Origin: CAYOSF01 sp964406605
GTDB taxonomy: Bacteria; Chloroflexota; Dehalococcoidia; DSTF01; RBG-16-68-14
DNA length: 64,000 bases
Assembly: GCA_964406605.1 (NCBI GenBank)
Contig: CAYOSF010000006.1
Location: forward strand, 124,001 to 188,000
Direction: 5' to 3'
Positions 24,922 through 34,381 of this stretch are shown here, in pieces (positions within the stretch are counted from its first letter, which is position 1; each line of letters starts with the position of its first letter). The position numbers were made by a program, and so were the translations under genes. A model generated the notes under the pieces. That model was not told where the DNA came from, ran no database searches, and was given only the letters and a program-made list of their open reading frames with translations.

Positions 24922-25569
24922 CTAGGAAGAAGATGACCTACGCCGGGCGATAAAAGCCGCCGCCTCGGACCTTCGACGGATGTTCAGCTTGCCCAGGATG
25001 CTGCTGACGTAGTTCTTCACGGTTTTGTCGCTCAGGAATATCTCCTGAGCGATCTCTTTGTTGGTTTTGCCCTCGGCGATCAGGTCCAGGATCTTCTCCT
25101 CCTGTTCCGAGAGGAGGGCGAGCTCGTCGTCCTTGCGGCCCCCGGCGCTGCGGACCCGCTCCAGCACCCGCTGCGTCACAGACGGGTCCAGCAGCGATTC
25201 GCCCCTCGTGGCCCGTTCGATGGCGTCTATTAGCGTGTTGGTACGAGTCTGCTTCAGCAGATAACCGGTGGCGCCCGCCATGATGGAGGAGAAGACGGCG
25301 TCGTCGTCCGCGTAGGACGTGAGCATGAGCACCTTCGTGTCCGGCCGGTAGGCGCGGATCTCTCGACACGCCTCCACGCCGCTGCCGTCCGGCAGCCGAA
25401 CGTCCATCACCACCACGTCCGGCTCGGTGTTGCGGGCCTCAGCGATGGCGGAGGCGACGGAGTCCGCCTCGCCGACGATGGTCATCTCCGAGCGCCGGCG
25501 GAGCAGCGCACGCAACCCCTCACGCACTACCTCGTGGTCATCGACGATGAGCACACGGATCGGCTTCAT
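24922..25569 (-). CDS. NarL/LiaR-type response regulator
   Basis: 215 residues: receiver domain with VLIVDDHEVVREGLRALL, phospho-acceptor D in VVMDVRLPDGSG and K in GYLLKQ; then a LuxR-type helix-turn-helix (LSEQEEKILDLIAEGKTNKEIAQ, VKNYVSSILGKL). It starts one base after the stop of the histidine kinase, so the pair is cotranscribed. Target genes are unknown; modCBA lies upstream of the kinase but there is no direct evidence of control. Confidence 0.9.
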   Translation of the reverse strand: MKPIRVLIVDDHEVVREGLRALLRRRSEMTIVGEADSVASAIAEARNTEPDVVVMDVRLPDGSGVEACREIRAYRPDTKVLMLTSYADDDAVFSSIMAGATGYLLKQTRTNTLIDAIERATRGESLLDPSVTQRVLERVRSAGGRKDDELALLSEQEEKILDLIAEGKTNKEIAQEIFLSDKTVKNYVSSILGKLNIRRRSEAAAFIARRRSSSS

Positions 25570-25570
25570 C

Positions 25571-26917
25571 TCACAGTACTCCTTGCTGCGCCACAGGCAG
25601 TTCGATGGTGAGCTGGGTGCCCTTGCCGTTGCCCGAATGTACGCCCAGCCGGCCGCCCAACGCCTCAACGCGCTCCCGCATGTTGTGCAGGCCCTGCCCG
25701 CCACCCGGGCGGGTCGGGTCGAAGCCCTTGCCGTCGTCGGCGATCGTCATACGAAAGGTGCCGTCGACGCGCTCCAGCAACGCCGTGACGCTGGAGGCGT
25801 GGGCATGCTTCCGGACGTTGGTAAGTGACTCCTGAGCCACGTGGAAGAGCGTGGCGATCTCTTCCTCGGAGAGCCCCTGGCATGCGTTCGGCCGCTCGAT
25901 CAGATCGACGTCCATGAGCGCGTTCACCTTCAGCTCTTGGAGCAGGCCGCCCACCGCCCCGGCCAGGTCCGTGTCGGCCAGTACGGCTGGTCGCAGGCTG
26001 AAGATGTAGCTGCGGATATCGACGATGATCTGGTTCAGGTCGCGGATCGCTCTCTGGAGCTGAGCCTGCACCTGCGCCGGATCCTCCTTCAGGTCCTCCA
26101 GGGAGTTCTCCAGCGTGAGGCCGGTGGCGTAGAGAGACTGTATGACGCCGTCATGCAGGTCCATCCCGATCCGGTCACGCTCCTCAAGCACGGCCAAGTC
26201 CTGCACCTGGCGATAGAGTCTGGCGTTCTCAATGGCCATGGCGGCGTGCGCCGCGAAGGCGCGCAGCAGCTCCTCGTCCTGTTGGGTGAACGGTTCATCG
26301 CCGTTCTTGCCGGTGAGGTAGAGATCCCCAAGGATCCGTCCTTCATAGACGATAGGCAGACCTACGAAGCTGTTCATCTCCGGGTGGTTCGGCGGGAACC
26401 CGGTGGATCGTGGGTCCTCGGTGATGCGGTCGATTCGCACCGTCTTGCCTTCCCGGATGACCACGCCGAGCAGGCCCTTGCCCTCGGGCAGCGGGCCGAT
26501 GCGCGCGCGCTCCTCGGGGCTGATGCCCGACGTAAGGAACTCGGCGATCGTCCCCTGCTCGTTCAGCATCGCCAGCGCGCCGAACCGCGCGTTTGTGACC
26601 TCTCGGCTCAAGTCCACGACCCGCTGGAGCAAGGAGGACAGGTCAAGATCCGAGGAGAGCGACAGGCTTGCCTCGTTGACGGCGGCCAGGTAGCGGGCTC
26701 GCTGCTCCGTTTCGCGCTGCGCTCGGCCCAGGACGCGAAAGACCCAGGAAGAGAAGCCGACAGCTCCCAAGGCCGTGAGGAGGGTTATGAAAAGGACGAC
26801 TCCGACCCCGGAGAGTATACGCCCCAGTCCAAGGACTGCCACCACGGCCACGATCGCCACGAAGGCGACAGGTATCCAGACGCCGAGGCGACGCCAGCGG
26901 CGGGCGGACTTCTCCAT
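25571..26917 (-). CDS. GAF-domain histidine kinase (NarL partner type)
   Basis: 448 residues: two membrane helices (about 14-35 and 38-60), a GAF domain (about 80-225, FGALAMLNEQG to GKNGDEPFTQQDEELLRAFA), HisKA_3 with the phospho-acceptor in LEERDRIGMDLHDGVIQSLY, and an HATPase domain ending ADDGKGFDPTRPGGGQGLHNM. It pairs with the adjacent regulator. The GAF domain resembles those of DevS/NreB-like sensors of redox or gas signals, but no heme or iron-sulfur ligand is identified, so the signal is unknown. Confidence 0.9.
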   Translation of the reverse strand: MEKSARRWRRLGVWIPVAFVAIVAVVAVLGLGRILSGVGVVLFITLLTALGAVGFSSWVFRVLGRAQRETEQRARYLAAVNEASLSLSSDLDLSSLLQRVVDLSREVTNARFGALAMLNEQGTIAEFLTSGISPEERARIGPLPEGKGLLGVVIREGKTVRIDRITEDPRSTGFPPNHPEMNSFVGLPIVYEGRILGDLYLTGKNGDEPFTQQDEELLRAFAAHAAMAIENARLYRQVQDLAVLEERDRIGMDLHDGVIQSLYATGLTLENSLEDLKEDPAQVQAQLQRAIRDLNQIIVDIRSYIFSLRPAVLADTDLAGAVGGLLQELKVNALMDVDLIERPNACQGLSEEEIATLFHVAQESLTNVRKHAHASSVTALLERVDGTFRMTIADDGKGFDPTRPGGGQGLHNMRERVEALGGRLGVHSGNGKGTQLTIELPVAQQGVL

Positions 26918-26926
26918 GTTACGTCG

Positions 26927-26937
26927 ATTATAGTATA
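26927..26937 (-). promoter_or_regulatory. Overlapping -10 elements at the kinase start
   Basis: On the minus strand TATACT (26937-26932) and TATAAT (26932-26927) overlap and end only about ten bases before the kinase ATG at 26917. No ribosome-binding site is visible, so a leaderless or very short-leader transcript is likely. No good -35 is present. Confidence 0.35.
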
Positions 26938-27137
26938 GCGGGGACTTCCGTGGTTGGCTCGGCGGACCTGGAGGTTGCGCGGCGGCGGTGACCCAGCGGC
27001 GACCGGCATCGTCGCGACATAACGTGCGAGCTTGCGTATTCTTCAGGACACTCTCCCGCCCGTTGCCATGCTCTTCGGCGGTGCGTGTTCCGCCGCGGTG
27101 TCTCGCGCGAGCGTTGGTGAGCGGAATGCGGCTCGCG

Positions 27138-28295
27138 CTAGCAGGCCGCGCGGGGGATGACGTGAACGATGTCGCGCCGGATCGACACCGTCACGTCTTT
27201 GCGCCGGTCTAGACCTAGGCGAAAGTAGACGTAACCAGGCAGCTCGATCTCCAGGTCGTGGGCGGCCTGTTCGTCGTCCCCTTGAGAACGGTGTTCCACC
27301 GGCTCCGGGTCGCTCGCGGATGAGCCTGAATCCGTGGGCGCGAGTTGCACGAACAGTCGATAGGTCTCCGCCTGGACGCTCTCCTGAACAATGCGGCCGT
27401 GGAAGACGTTGTGTCGAGGCTCGGTGGTCGCGCGGTCGGGCCGCACGATCATGATCTGCGTGGGCCGGATGCAGATATCCACGGGTGTGTCCGGCGCGAG
27501 CGGTTGTGGCGCCGCCTCGAGCACGCGGCCCCGCCAGCCGATGCGCATGGCGGCGGCGTCGACGGAGAGGACGGTGCCCCGCAGCACGTTCCGCGTGCGC
27601 CCAAACTCCGCCACGCGCCGGCTCTTGGGCCGGTAGAAGACGTCCTCACGCGGCCCCTCCTGGAGCACATGCCCGTCGTCGATGACGGCCATGCGTTGGC
27701 CGAGCAGAAACGCGTCCTCCAGATCGTGCGTTACCACCAGCGTCGTAACGGCGGCGCGGCGCTGAAGAGCCAGCAATTCCTCGCGCAATTCGCCGCGGAT
27801 GCCCGCGTCCACGGAGGAGAAGGGCTCGTCCAGGAGGAGGACGTCAGGCCGAAAGGCAAGGGCGCGGGCGAGAGCCACCCGCTGCTGTTGCCCCCCGGAG
27901 AGCTCCCTCGGTCGGCGGCTTTCGAGCCCGCCCAGCGCCGTGAGACTCACCATCTCCTGCACGCGGGCCGTTCGCTGCGCTGCAGACAGGCCGCGCAAGC
28001 CGTAGGCGATGTTCTCCTCCACTGTGAGGTGAGGAAAGAGGGCGTAGTTCTGGGGCACGTAGCCTATGCGCCGTTCCCGCGCCGGCAGACTCACCCCGGC
28101 CTCGCTGTCGAAGAGGACCCGGCCGCGTGCGGCTATGCGCCCGGCTTTCGGCCGAACGATGCCGGCGATGCACTGGAGAGTGAGGCTCTTGCCTGACCCC
28201 GACGGCCCGAAAAGCACAGTGATCTCCTTGTCCGCCTGAAACCGGACGTCGAGCTCGAACCCGGACAGCCGGTGGCTGATGCGGACATCAAGCAT
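27138..28295 (-). CDS. modC: Molybdate/tungstate ABC transporter ATP-binding protein
   Basis: 385 residues. Walker A FGPSGSGKS, signature LSGGQQQRVALARAL, Walker B VLLLDEPFSSVDA and the switch His in VVTHD are intact. The C-terminal 130 residues form a TOBE/MOP-like regulatory region. It powers ModB. The ATG at 28295 overlaps the modB stop by eight bases (ATGCTTGA), which implies translational coupling; the longer frame to 28349 lies inside modB and is rejected. The 220 bases between this gene and the kinase hold no gene. Confidence 0.9.
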   Translation of the reverse strand: MLDVRISHRLSGFELDVRFQADKEITVLFGPSGSGKSLTLQCIAGIVRPKAGRIAARGRVLFDSEAGVSLPARERRIGYVPQNYALFPHLTVEENIAYGLRGLSAAQRTARVQEMVSLTALGGLESRRPRELSGGQQQRVALARALAFRPDVLLLDEPFSSVDAGIRGELREELLALQRRAAVTTLVVTHDLEDAFLLGQRMAVIDDGHVLQEGPREDVFYRPKSRRVAEFGRTRNVLRGTVLSVDAAAMRIGWRGRVLEAAPQPLAPDTPVDICIRPTQIMIVRPDRATTEPRHNVFHGRIVQESVQAETYRLFVQLAPTDSGSSASDPEPVEHRSQGDDEQAAHDLEIELPGYVYFRLGLDRRKDVTVSIRRDIVHVIPRAAC

Positions 28296-29118
28296 AGCTG
28301 CCCCCGGGGCTGCGACCCAGCAGCACCCTGACGACCAGAAGCACGACAAAGGACAGGATCACGAGAACGGCCGAGAGGACCAGCGCCGCCGTCAAGTCGT
28401 CTGTCAAGGCCGCGAAGATGGCCAGGGGCATGGTCTGCGTGCGGCCGATGGTGTTGCCGGCGAACATGATGGTCGCCCCGAACTCTCCCAGGGCTCTCGC
28501 CCATGCCATGACCGCGCCCCCGAGCAAGGCCGGTCGCGCGAGCGGTACGGTGATACGCAGGAACGTCTCCAGGCGCGACCGCCCCAGCGTGGCTGACACC
28601 TGTTCCAGTTCCTGGTCGACGGCCTCGAAGCCTGCCTTGGCCGCCTTCACGTAGAACGGCGTTGCTACGAATACCTGGGCCAACACGACTGCCGAAGTAG
28701 TGAAGGCCAGGCGCAGGCCGAGGGCGTCGAGCGCGTCGCCCAGAATGCCCTCGCGCCCGAAGGCCATGAGAAGAGCGATGCCCGCGACTGCCGGCGGCAG
28801 CACCATCGGCAGGTCGAGCAGAGTGTCGACCACGTCGCGGCCGGGGAATCGGTGGCGGGCCAGCAGGAGGGCGGTGGGCGTGCCGAGAGCCAGGATCACG
28901 CCAAGGCTGATAGCAGTCGTGATGAAGCTCAGGCGCAGCGCCTCGGTTACTACCGGCCGGTCCAGATAGCTGCGCAGATCATCCTGAGGGATCACCCGGA
29001 TGAAGATGGCCGCAATCGGCAGCAGGAGAAACAGGAGCAGCGCGGCCGCAACGGCACTGAGGAACGCGGCGTCCGCCGTCGGCCGGCGAATGGCCCCCGG
29101 GAAGGAGAACGCTCGCAC
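28288..29118 (-). CDS. modB: Molybdate/tungstate ABC transporter permease
   Basis: 276 residues with about six membrane helices and the permease EAA-type loop, here SATLGRSRLETFLRITVPLARPALLGG, which docks on ModC. VLPPAVAGIALLMAFGREG is typical of ModB. Four bases separate its start from the modA stop. With modA and modC it forms a complete uptake system for molybdate or tungstate, which fits the molybdenum enzymes at 42-53 kb. Confidence 0.92.
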   Translation of the reverse strand: MRAFSFPGAIRRPTADAAFLSAVAAALLLFLLLPIAAIFIRVIPQDDLRSYLDRPVVTEALRLSFITTAISLGVILALGTPTALLLARHRFPGRDVVDTLLDLPMVLPPAVAGIALLMAFGREGILGDALDALGLRLAFTTSAVVLAQVFVATPFYVKAAKAGFEAVDQELEQVSATLGRSRLETFLRITVPLARPALLGGAVMAWARALGEFGATIMFAGNTIGRTQTMPLAIFAALTDDLTAALVLSAVLVILSFVVLLVVRVLLGRSPGGSYA

Positions 29119-29122
29119 GAGT

Positions 29123-29944
29123 TTATCTTACCCCAATGAAGCCGTAGTCGATGAGAATGGCCTGCGCCTCCGCGCTCGCCAAGAAGGACACGAAATCGTG
29201 GGCCAACTCCAGATGCTCTGCCCCGCCGAGCGCGGCGGCGAAGAAGGACACTTCCGGCTGGTAGGCGTCCGGAATGGGGATGATGATCGCGCCCTGAGCT
29301 TCCAGGCGGAGGGCATCAGTCTGATAGACGATGGCCGCGTCCGCCTCTCCCAACTCTACCTTGGCTACCACCGCCTCCGCGTTCGCTTCCTCTGAGATCA
29401 CGTTTGCCTCGACCTGTTGGGGGAAGTCCGCTCCGTAAGTCTCGCTGAGCGCTTCCAGCGCTTCGCGGCTGTAGGCGCCCAAAGGCACCTCCTCGCTGGC
29501 CCAGACGAACCTTAGGCCTGGGGAGGCGAGATCTTCCAGCGTCTCTATGCCTGCCGGGTTCCCTTTTGGTGCGGCAACTGCCAGCCGGTTGCGCCCGAAG
29601 AGCTGTGCCTCTCCGTCTATGAGCCCCGCCTCGGTAGCCAGGTCCATCTGCCGGGCGTTCGCCGAGATGTAGACGTCCGCCTGCGCGCCTTCCTCAAGCT
29701 GGAAGCGCAGCCACTGGGAGCCTGCGAAGTTGAAGGACACGTCGATCTCAGGGTGCTGGGCTTCGAAGGCGGTGGCGATCTCCTCGAGGGGACGGCGCAG
29801 ATGGATCGCTGCGAATACCGGCAGCTCGTCCTTGCCGCCGCAGCCCCCCGAGACCACGGCCAGCACGGCAGCGGCGAGAGCCAGGAAGGCAGTCCGGACC
29901 AATCTGCCCGCGCGGCGGGCTAAGACGTTTGTGCGCGGCAGCAT
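29123..29944 (-). CDS. modA: Molybdate/tungstate-binding lipoprotein
   Basis: About 273 residues: N-terminal signal segment ending in a Cys (AVLAVVSGGCGG, an imperfect lipobox), then a periplasmic-binding fold: FAGSQWLRFQLEEGAQADVYISAN, LFGRNRLAVAAPKGN, and AAIVYQTDAL, as in ModA. It would be anchored outside the membrane and deliver the oxyanion to ModB. Whether it prefers molybdate or tungstate cannot be read from sequence. ATG at 29944 is preferred; a TTG at 29965 is possible. Confidence 0.9.
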   Translation of the reverse strand: MLPRTNVLARRAGRLVRTAFLALAAAVLAVVSGGCGGKDELPVFAAIHLRRPLEEIATAFEAQHPEIDVSFNFAGSQWLRFQLEEGAQADVYISANARQMDLATEAGLIDGEAQLFGRNRLAVAAPKGNPAGIETLEDLASPGLRFVWASEEVPLGAYSREALEALSETYGADFPQQVEANVISEEANAEAVVAKVELGEADAAIVYQTDALRLEAQGAIIIPIPDAYQPEVSFFAAALGGAEHLELAHDFVSFLASAEAQAILIDYGFIGVR

Positions 29945-30045
29945 GCCAGGCACGACCCTACGCAACCGGGGTCGGGCCCGCGGTGGCCCCGATTCCCCGT
30001 CTGTGCCACCCAGAGCCCGACCGCCTGTATCTTCGTTCCGGCTTC

Positions 30046-31323
30046 CTAGAATACCGTTTCGCCGCGAAGGAGCTGGCGGGCGATGGTCCGGCGCTGCATC
30101 TCGGACGTGCCGTCGGGGATCCGAAGCGTACGGGCGATGCGGAGTCCTTCATGGAACAGCATTTCGTTCGAAAGGCCCATGCCCCCGTGGATCTGGATGG
30201 CGCGGTCCAGCACTCGCTGCGCGCCTTCAACGCAATACGCCTTGGTGATGCTGATCTCCTTGACGGGCACCCGGCCCGTGGTGGGGGCCTCATCGACCAA
30301 CTGCGCGGTCCGTCCGATGGTCTGCTTCGCGGTGAAGATGTCGATGGCTGAGTCGGCCATCATGAATTGGATCGCCTGGTGCTCTGCGATGGGCACGCCG
30401 AACGTCTTGCGCTCCTTCGAGTACTCCAGGCACCGGTCGAGCGCCCACTCCGCCATGCCCAGGCAGCCGGCCGACAGGCTCAGGCGCCCCTCGGAGATGC
30501 CCAGCATGCCGATCTGGAATCCCTGGTCCACCGCACCCATGATCCGTTCGTTGGGAACGCGGACATCATCGAGCGTGATGGCGCCGCAGTCGCTTGAGAC
30601 GTGGCCCATGATGGGCAGTATTTCGTCTGCGTTGTAGCCCGGCGAACTCGCGTCGACGAGGAAGCACGAGATCCCTCCCTTGTGCTGAGCGACCATATCG
30701 GGATCGGTGACCGCGAAGATCGCGGCATAGTCGGCGTAGGGAGCGTTCGTGATCCATTGCTTGGCGCCGTTGATCACCCACTCGTCGCCGTCCCGGCGCG
30801 CCTTGGTCTTGAGTCCCCAGAGGTCGGACCCGGCGTCCGGCTCTGTCAAGGCGAAGCAGACGCCCTTTTCTCCGGCCAGCAGCGGGGGCAGAACCTCCTT
30901 CTTGGTGGCCTCGGTAGCGGCGCTGAACATGTGGGACGGCCCGTCCACGAAGCTCGCGACCAGCGGGGACGTGAGAAACGCGTTCGCCCAGCCGATCAGT
31001 AGCCGCCCCGGCCCGTAGCGGCGATACAGACCCTCGAGGATCAATACTGCCGCGGCGGACGGGAATCCGCTCCCGCCGATCTCCTCCGGAACGAGCATGG
31101 CGTAGAAGCCGGCCTCGGCTGACTTCTTCCGAATGCTCTGCCGCGCCTCAGCTATCTCGTCGACCAGACGACCGTCGTCCCGGAACAGCTTGCGCTCATC
31201 GGCCAGCACCTTCCGGTACTTCTCCTCCAGAGGCAGAACCTCCGAATCGACGAAAGCGCACACGCCGTCCGTGGTGGCCTTGGCCAGCTCCCGGATCTCT
31301 TCTATTGACTTCATCTCCGACAT
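30046..31323 (-). CDS. Acyl-CoA dehydrogenase family protein (first copy)
   Basis: 425 residues with an acyl-CoA dehydrogenase fold: FALTEPDAGSDLWGLKTKA and WVINGAKQWITNAP (FAD and substrate contacts), RKTFGVPIAEHQAIQFMMAD, and a C-terminal IHGGMGLSNEMLFHE. At the position of the MCAD catalytic Glu the sequence is RIPDGTSEMQ, so the base is Asp or lies elsewhere, as in some ACAD10/11-like and long-chain enzymes. It oxidises an acyl-CoA at C2-C3, substrate unknown. GAGGAGG precedes its ATG. A divergent second copy starts 417 bases away. Confidence 0.88.
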   Translation of the reverse strand: MSEMKSIEEIRELAKATTDGVCAFVDSEVLPLEEKYRKVLADERKLFRDDGRLVDEIAEARQSIRKKSAEAGFYAMLVPEEIGGSGFPSAAAVLILEGLYRRYGPGRLLIGWANAFLTSPLVASFVDGPSHMFSAATEATKKEVLPPLLAGEKGVCFALTEPDAGSDLWGLKTKARRDGDEWVINGAKQWITNAPYADYAAIFAVTDPDMVAQHKGGISCFLVDASSPGYNADEILPIMGHVSSDCGAITLDDVRVPNERIMGAVDQGFQIGMLGISEGRLSLSAGCLGMAEWALDRCLEYSKERKTFGVPIAEHQAIQFMMADSAIDIFTAKQTIGRTAQLVDEAPTTGRVPVKEISITKAYCVEGAQRVLDRAIQIHGGMGLSNEMLFHEGLRIARTLRIPDGTSEMQRRTIARQLLRGETVF

Positions 31324-31739
31324 GGCAACCTCCTCGTTTGCGCGCGTGGACAGCGTCTCACAGCATACACTATGTTACGCTAAGGCGCCGGGCATGAGCC
31401 GTTTGGCACGAAGCACACGGCCGTTTGGTCCTTCTTTACGGTCGTGGGTCTCGCGGGTGCAGTGTGAGCGTCTGGTATGCGCTTCGATGCGAAACGCGGT
31501 CCGCTCTGCGGCCTGTCGCCCTTCGCCGTCGGCGCTGGAGGTGACTCAGGTCGACGTTCACGATCCTGGGGCCGTTTGGCCCACGAGAAACGGGCGGCTC
31601 GGCACTGGAGGGCCTGCAACGTGGGCATTAGGCTGCAGCCAATCGGTTCGAGCATGACGTGAGGCCCTCCGGTCGGTGACCGGCCGGGCTGCGTCTGGCT
31701 GTGCATACGTGCGCGACATGAATGGGGAGGAGACCGACC
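31324..31739. other. Divergent intergenic region between two acyl-CoA dehydrogenase genes
   Basis: About 416 bases that must carry promoters in both directions. A locally AT-rich patch at 31362-31382 could hold a minus-strand -10 (TATGCT on that strand). Long minus-strand frames across this region are shadows of the genes on the right. GGGGAGGAG at 31725-31733 is the ribosome-binding site of the second dehydrogenase. Confidence 0.4.
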
Positions 31740-32936
31740 ATGGTAGATTTCGCGCTGCCGGAAGAAGTAGAGAAGATTCGCGACATGACCAGGGAGTTCG
31801 CGCAGAAGGAGGTGCGTCCCGCGAGTATCGAGCTCGACCGCATCCGCGATCCTGAGGAGGCGTACAAGAGCGACACGATGCGGCGCGTGCTTTCGAGCGC
31901 GTACGAGATCGGCTTCCACAAGATGGGCCTTCCAAAAGAGGTCGGAGGCTTGGGCGCTCCGCCCATGACGAACATCGTGGTGCAGGAAGAGCTGGCGGTC
32001 GGGGACTCCGGGATAGCCAGCCACCTGCTGGTGGCGCCGATGATCGCCGCCGCCTCGGCGCGGGGAAGGGACCGGCACAAGTTCTACGCGGATTACCTGG
32101 ACGCGTTCATCAACGACACCAAGGGTGAGAACAGCGGGGCGTGGGCGATCACGGAACCGGACCACGGCTCCGACCTGTTCGAGTTCGGCCGGCCGGAGAT
32201 CCACATGAGCACGACGGCGGTCAAGGACGGGGACGACTACATCGTCAACGGTCACAAGTCGGCCTTTGTGAGCAACGGCTGGATGGCTAACGCCTTCCTC
32301 CTGATGGTGAACCTGGACCCGAGCCAGGGGATGGAGGGCACGGCGACGTTCGCTATTCCCGGCGACCTGCCCGGCATCACACGGGGCAAGCCGCTGGACA
32401 AGCTGGGGATGCGCGCCCTCAACCAGTCGGAGGTCTTCTTCGACGACGTGCGCATCGCGCCGGAGTTCCTGACGCTGCCGCCGGGGCCGATGTACAAGAT
32501 GATGATCGAAGGGATCGTGACGGGCGGGAACACGGCCGTGGGTACCATCGCCGTAGGTGTGGCACGGGCCGCCTACGAGGAGGCGCTGGCCCACGCGAAA
32601 CAGCGTGTGCAGGGCGGAAAGGTGATCTTCGAGCACCAGGCGATCAAGCTCAAGCTCTTCAACGCCTACCGCCAGATCGAGGCGGCCAGGGCGCTGCTCT
32701 GGAAGGCCTCCTGGCTGGCGAGCAGCGGCACGCCGCACCTGCCGACCGCCATGGCGGCCCGCACGATGGCCACCGACATGGCGATCCAGGTCACGTCCGA
32801 CATGGTGCAGGTCTTCGGCGGCTACGGCATCTCGAAGGAGCACCCGGTGGAGAAGTTCTACCGCGACGCCAAGCTCCTCCAGATCATGGACGGCACCAAC
32901 GAGATGGTCGCGCTGAAGGCCGCGGAGCAACTCTAG
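31740..32936 (+). CDS. Acyl-CoA dehydrogenase family protein (second copy)
   Basis: 398 residues: GLPKEVGGLGAPPMTNIVVQEELAVGD, WAITEPDHGSDLFEF, the loop VNGHKSAFVSNGWMA and C-terminal VFGGYGISKEHPVEKFYRDAKLLQIMDGTNEM. It is clearly different from the divergent first copy. The residue aligned with the MCAD catalytic Glu is again Asp (IMDGTNEM). It is followed after 69 bases by a thiolase, so acyl-CoA oxidation and thiolytic cleavage are paired. The substrate is unknown. Confidence 0.88.
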   Translation: MVDFALPEEVEKIRDMTREFAQKEVRPASIELDRIRDPEEAYKSDTMRRVLSSAYEIGFHKMGLPKEVGGLGAPPMTNIVVQEELAVGDSGIASHLLVAPMIAAASARGRDRHKFYADYLDAFINDTKGENSGAWAITEPDHGSDLFEFGRPEIHMSTTAVKDGDDYIVNGHKSAFVSNGWMANAFLLMVNLDPSQGMEGTATFAIPGDLPGITRGKPLDKLGMRALNQSEVFFDDVRIAPEFLTLPPGPMYKMMIEGIVTGGNTAVGTIAVGVARAAYEEALAHAKQRVQGGKVIFEHQAIKLKLFNAYRQIEAARALLWKASWLASSGTPHLPTAMAARTMATDMAIQVTSDMVQVFGGYGISKEHPVEKFYRDAKLLQIMDGTNEMVALKAAEQL

Positions 32937-33005
32937 AGCGGTGTTGCGGGCGGCCCGCGCGGGCCGGTTGCCCCCGAGGGGCCAGGCTGCTGAAAGGAGA
33001 ACGTC

Positions 33006-34226
33006 ATGAGGAACGTCGCAGTCGTGGGCGCGGGTATGACGCGCTTCGCCAAGTACAAGGACCGCGGGCTCAAGTCGCTGACTGACGAGGCCGTGACCGC
33101 CGCGTTGGAGTCGGCCGGGATGGACAAGCACGCGCCGCAGGTGGCCATCGTGGGCAACGCGGCGGCCGGACTGAGCACGGGGCAGGAGTGCGTCCGCGCG
33201 CAGGTGGTGTTGCGGGAGATGGGCATCGATGAGATCCCGATGGTGAACACGGAGAACGCCTGCGCCAGTTCGTCCACGGCGTTCCAGCTCGCCTGGCTCT
33301 ACGTGGCATCCGGCATGTACGATATCGCCCTCGCTGTAGGCGTGGAGAAGATGTACTCGGCGAACAAGGGAGCGAGCATGGCGAATTTCGCGGCCGGCGT
33401 CGACGTCGAGCAGCTGCGTGAACTGATGGAGCAGCTCAAACCGCCGGAGGAGAAGAAGGCGGGAGTGGAGAGCGGCGCCGGCAAGTCGCGCAGCATGTTC
33501 ATGGACATCTACGCGGCGGGCGCCCGGGCCCACATGGCACGGTACGGCACGAAGAAAGAGCACTACGCCCAGATCTCCGTCAAGAATCACGATAACGGTG
33601 TGCTCAACCCGCACTCCCAGTACCGGGACCATTTCTCGTTGGAGGAGGTCTTGGAGTCGCCGCTGATCGCCGAGCCGCTGACCCGCCTCATGTGCGCGCC
33701 CATCGGCGACGGCGCGGCGGCGGCGATCCTGGTCAGCGAGGAGAAGGCCCGTCAGTACACCACCAAGCCGGTCTGGGTGCGCGGCTCCGCCCTGGTCTCG
33801 GGTGCCGACGACCGGCCGCAGGTCGGCGGCAGCAGCACGCGCGCGGCCAGACGGGCTCTCGAGATGGCGGGCATGACGATCGAGGACATGAATCTGATCG
33901 AGGTGCACGACGCCACCGCTCCCGCGGAGCTATCGCTGTACGAGGAGTTGGGTCTGTGCGCCGAGGGTGAAGGCGGGCGTCTCGTCGAGGAAGGCGCGAC
34001 CGAGATCGGCGGACGGATACCGGTGAACACCAGCGGCGGTCTGCTGGCGAAGGGACACCCGGTGGGCGCCACGGGCGTGGCCCAGATCTACGAGATCTGG
34101 CTGCACCTCCGCGGTGAGGCCGGCGACCGGCAGGTCGAAGGCGCGAAGGTCGGCATGACGGAGAACGGCGGCGGAATGGTCCGGGGCGAAGCCGCCGCGA
34201 CGACGGTGCACGTACTGGCCGTCTAG
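33006..34226 (+). CDS. SCP-x-like thiolase family protein (first copy)
   Basis: 406 residues of the thiolase superfamily: nucleophile C86 in ENACASSSTAFQLAW, LIEVHDATAPAE, and GLLAKGHPVGATGVAQIYE with the catalytic His. The second active-site Cys of classical thiolases (CGGG) is absent; the end reads TENGGGMVRGEAAAT, as in SCP-x/SCP2-type thiolases that cleave branched or steroid side chains. An AAAGGAGA sequence precedes the ATG. A close paralogue lies inverted at 36686-37906. Confidence 0.88.
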   Translation: MRNVAVVGAGMTRFAKYKDRGLKSLTDEAVTAALESAGMDKHAPQVAIVGNAAAGLSTGQECVRAQVVLREMGIDEIPMVNTENACASSSTAFQLAWLYVASGMYDIALAVGVEKMYSANKGASMANFAAGVDVEQLRELMEQLKPPEEKKAGVESGAGKSRSMFMDIYAAGARAHMARYGTKKEHYAQISVKNHDNGVLNPHSQYRDHFSLEEVLESPLIAEPLTRLMCAPIGDGAAAAILVSEEKARQYTTKPVWVRGSALVSGADDRPQVGGSSTRAARRALEMAGMTIEDMNLIEVHDATAPAELSLYEELGLCAEGEGGRLVEEGATEIGGRIPVNTSGGLLAKGHPVGATGVAQIYEIWLHLRGEAGDRQVEGAKVGMTENGGGMVRGEAAATTVHVLAV

Positions 34227-34381
34227 CAAGTATCGCCGCCCCCGCTCTCAGCGGCGCTCACGGAGCGCCGGCGAGACAATATGCCCGTCGCGCTTGGCCG
34301 GGGACTTCCGCGATGTGGCCGGGGGCTTGGCTGGATGGTTCCAGGGCGGCCGTTCGAGTGCGCCCGTGGCGCCTCGGCCGT

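Noticed and set aside
31380..33908. 842-residue open frame on the minus strand
   Set aside because: It is antisense to the second acyl-CoA dehydrogenase and first thiolase, His/Arg-rich and without family motifs; a shadow caused by high GC.
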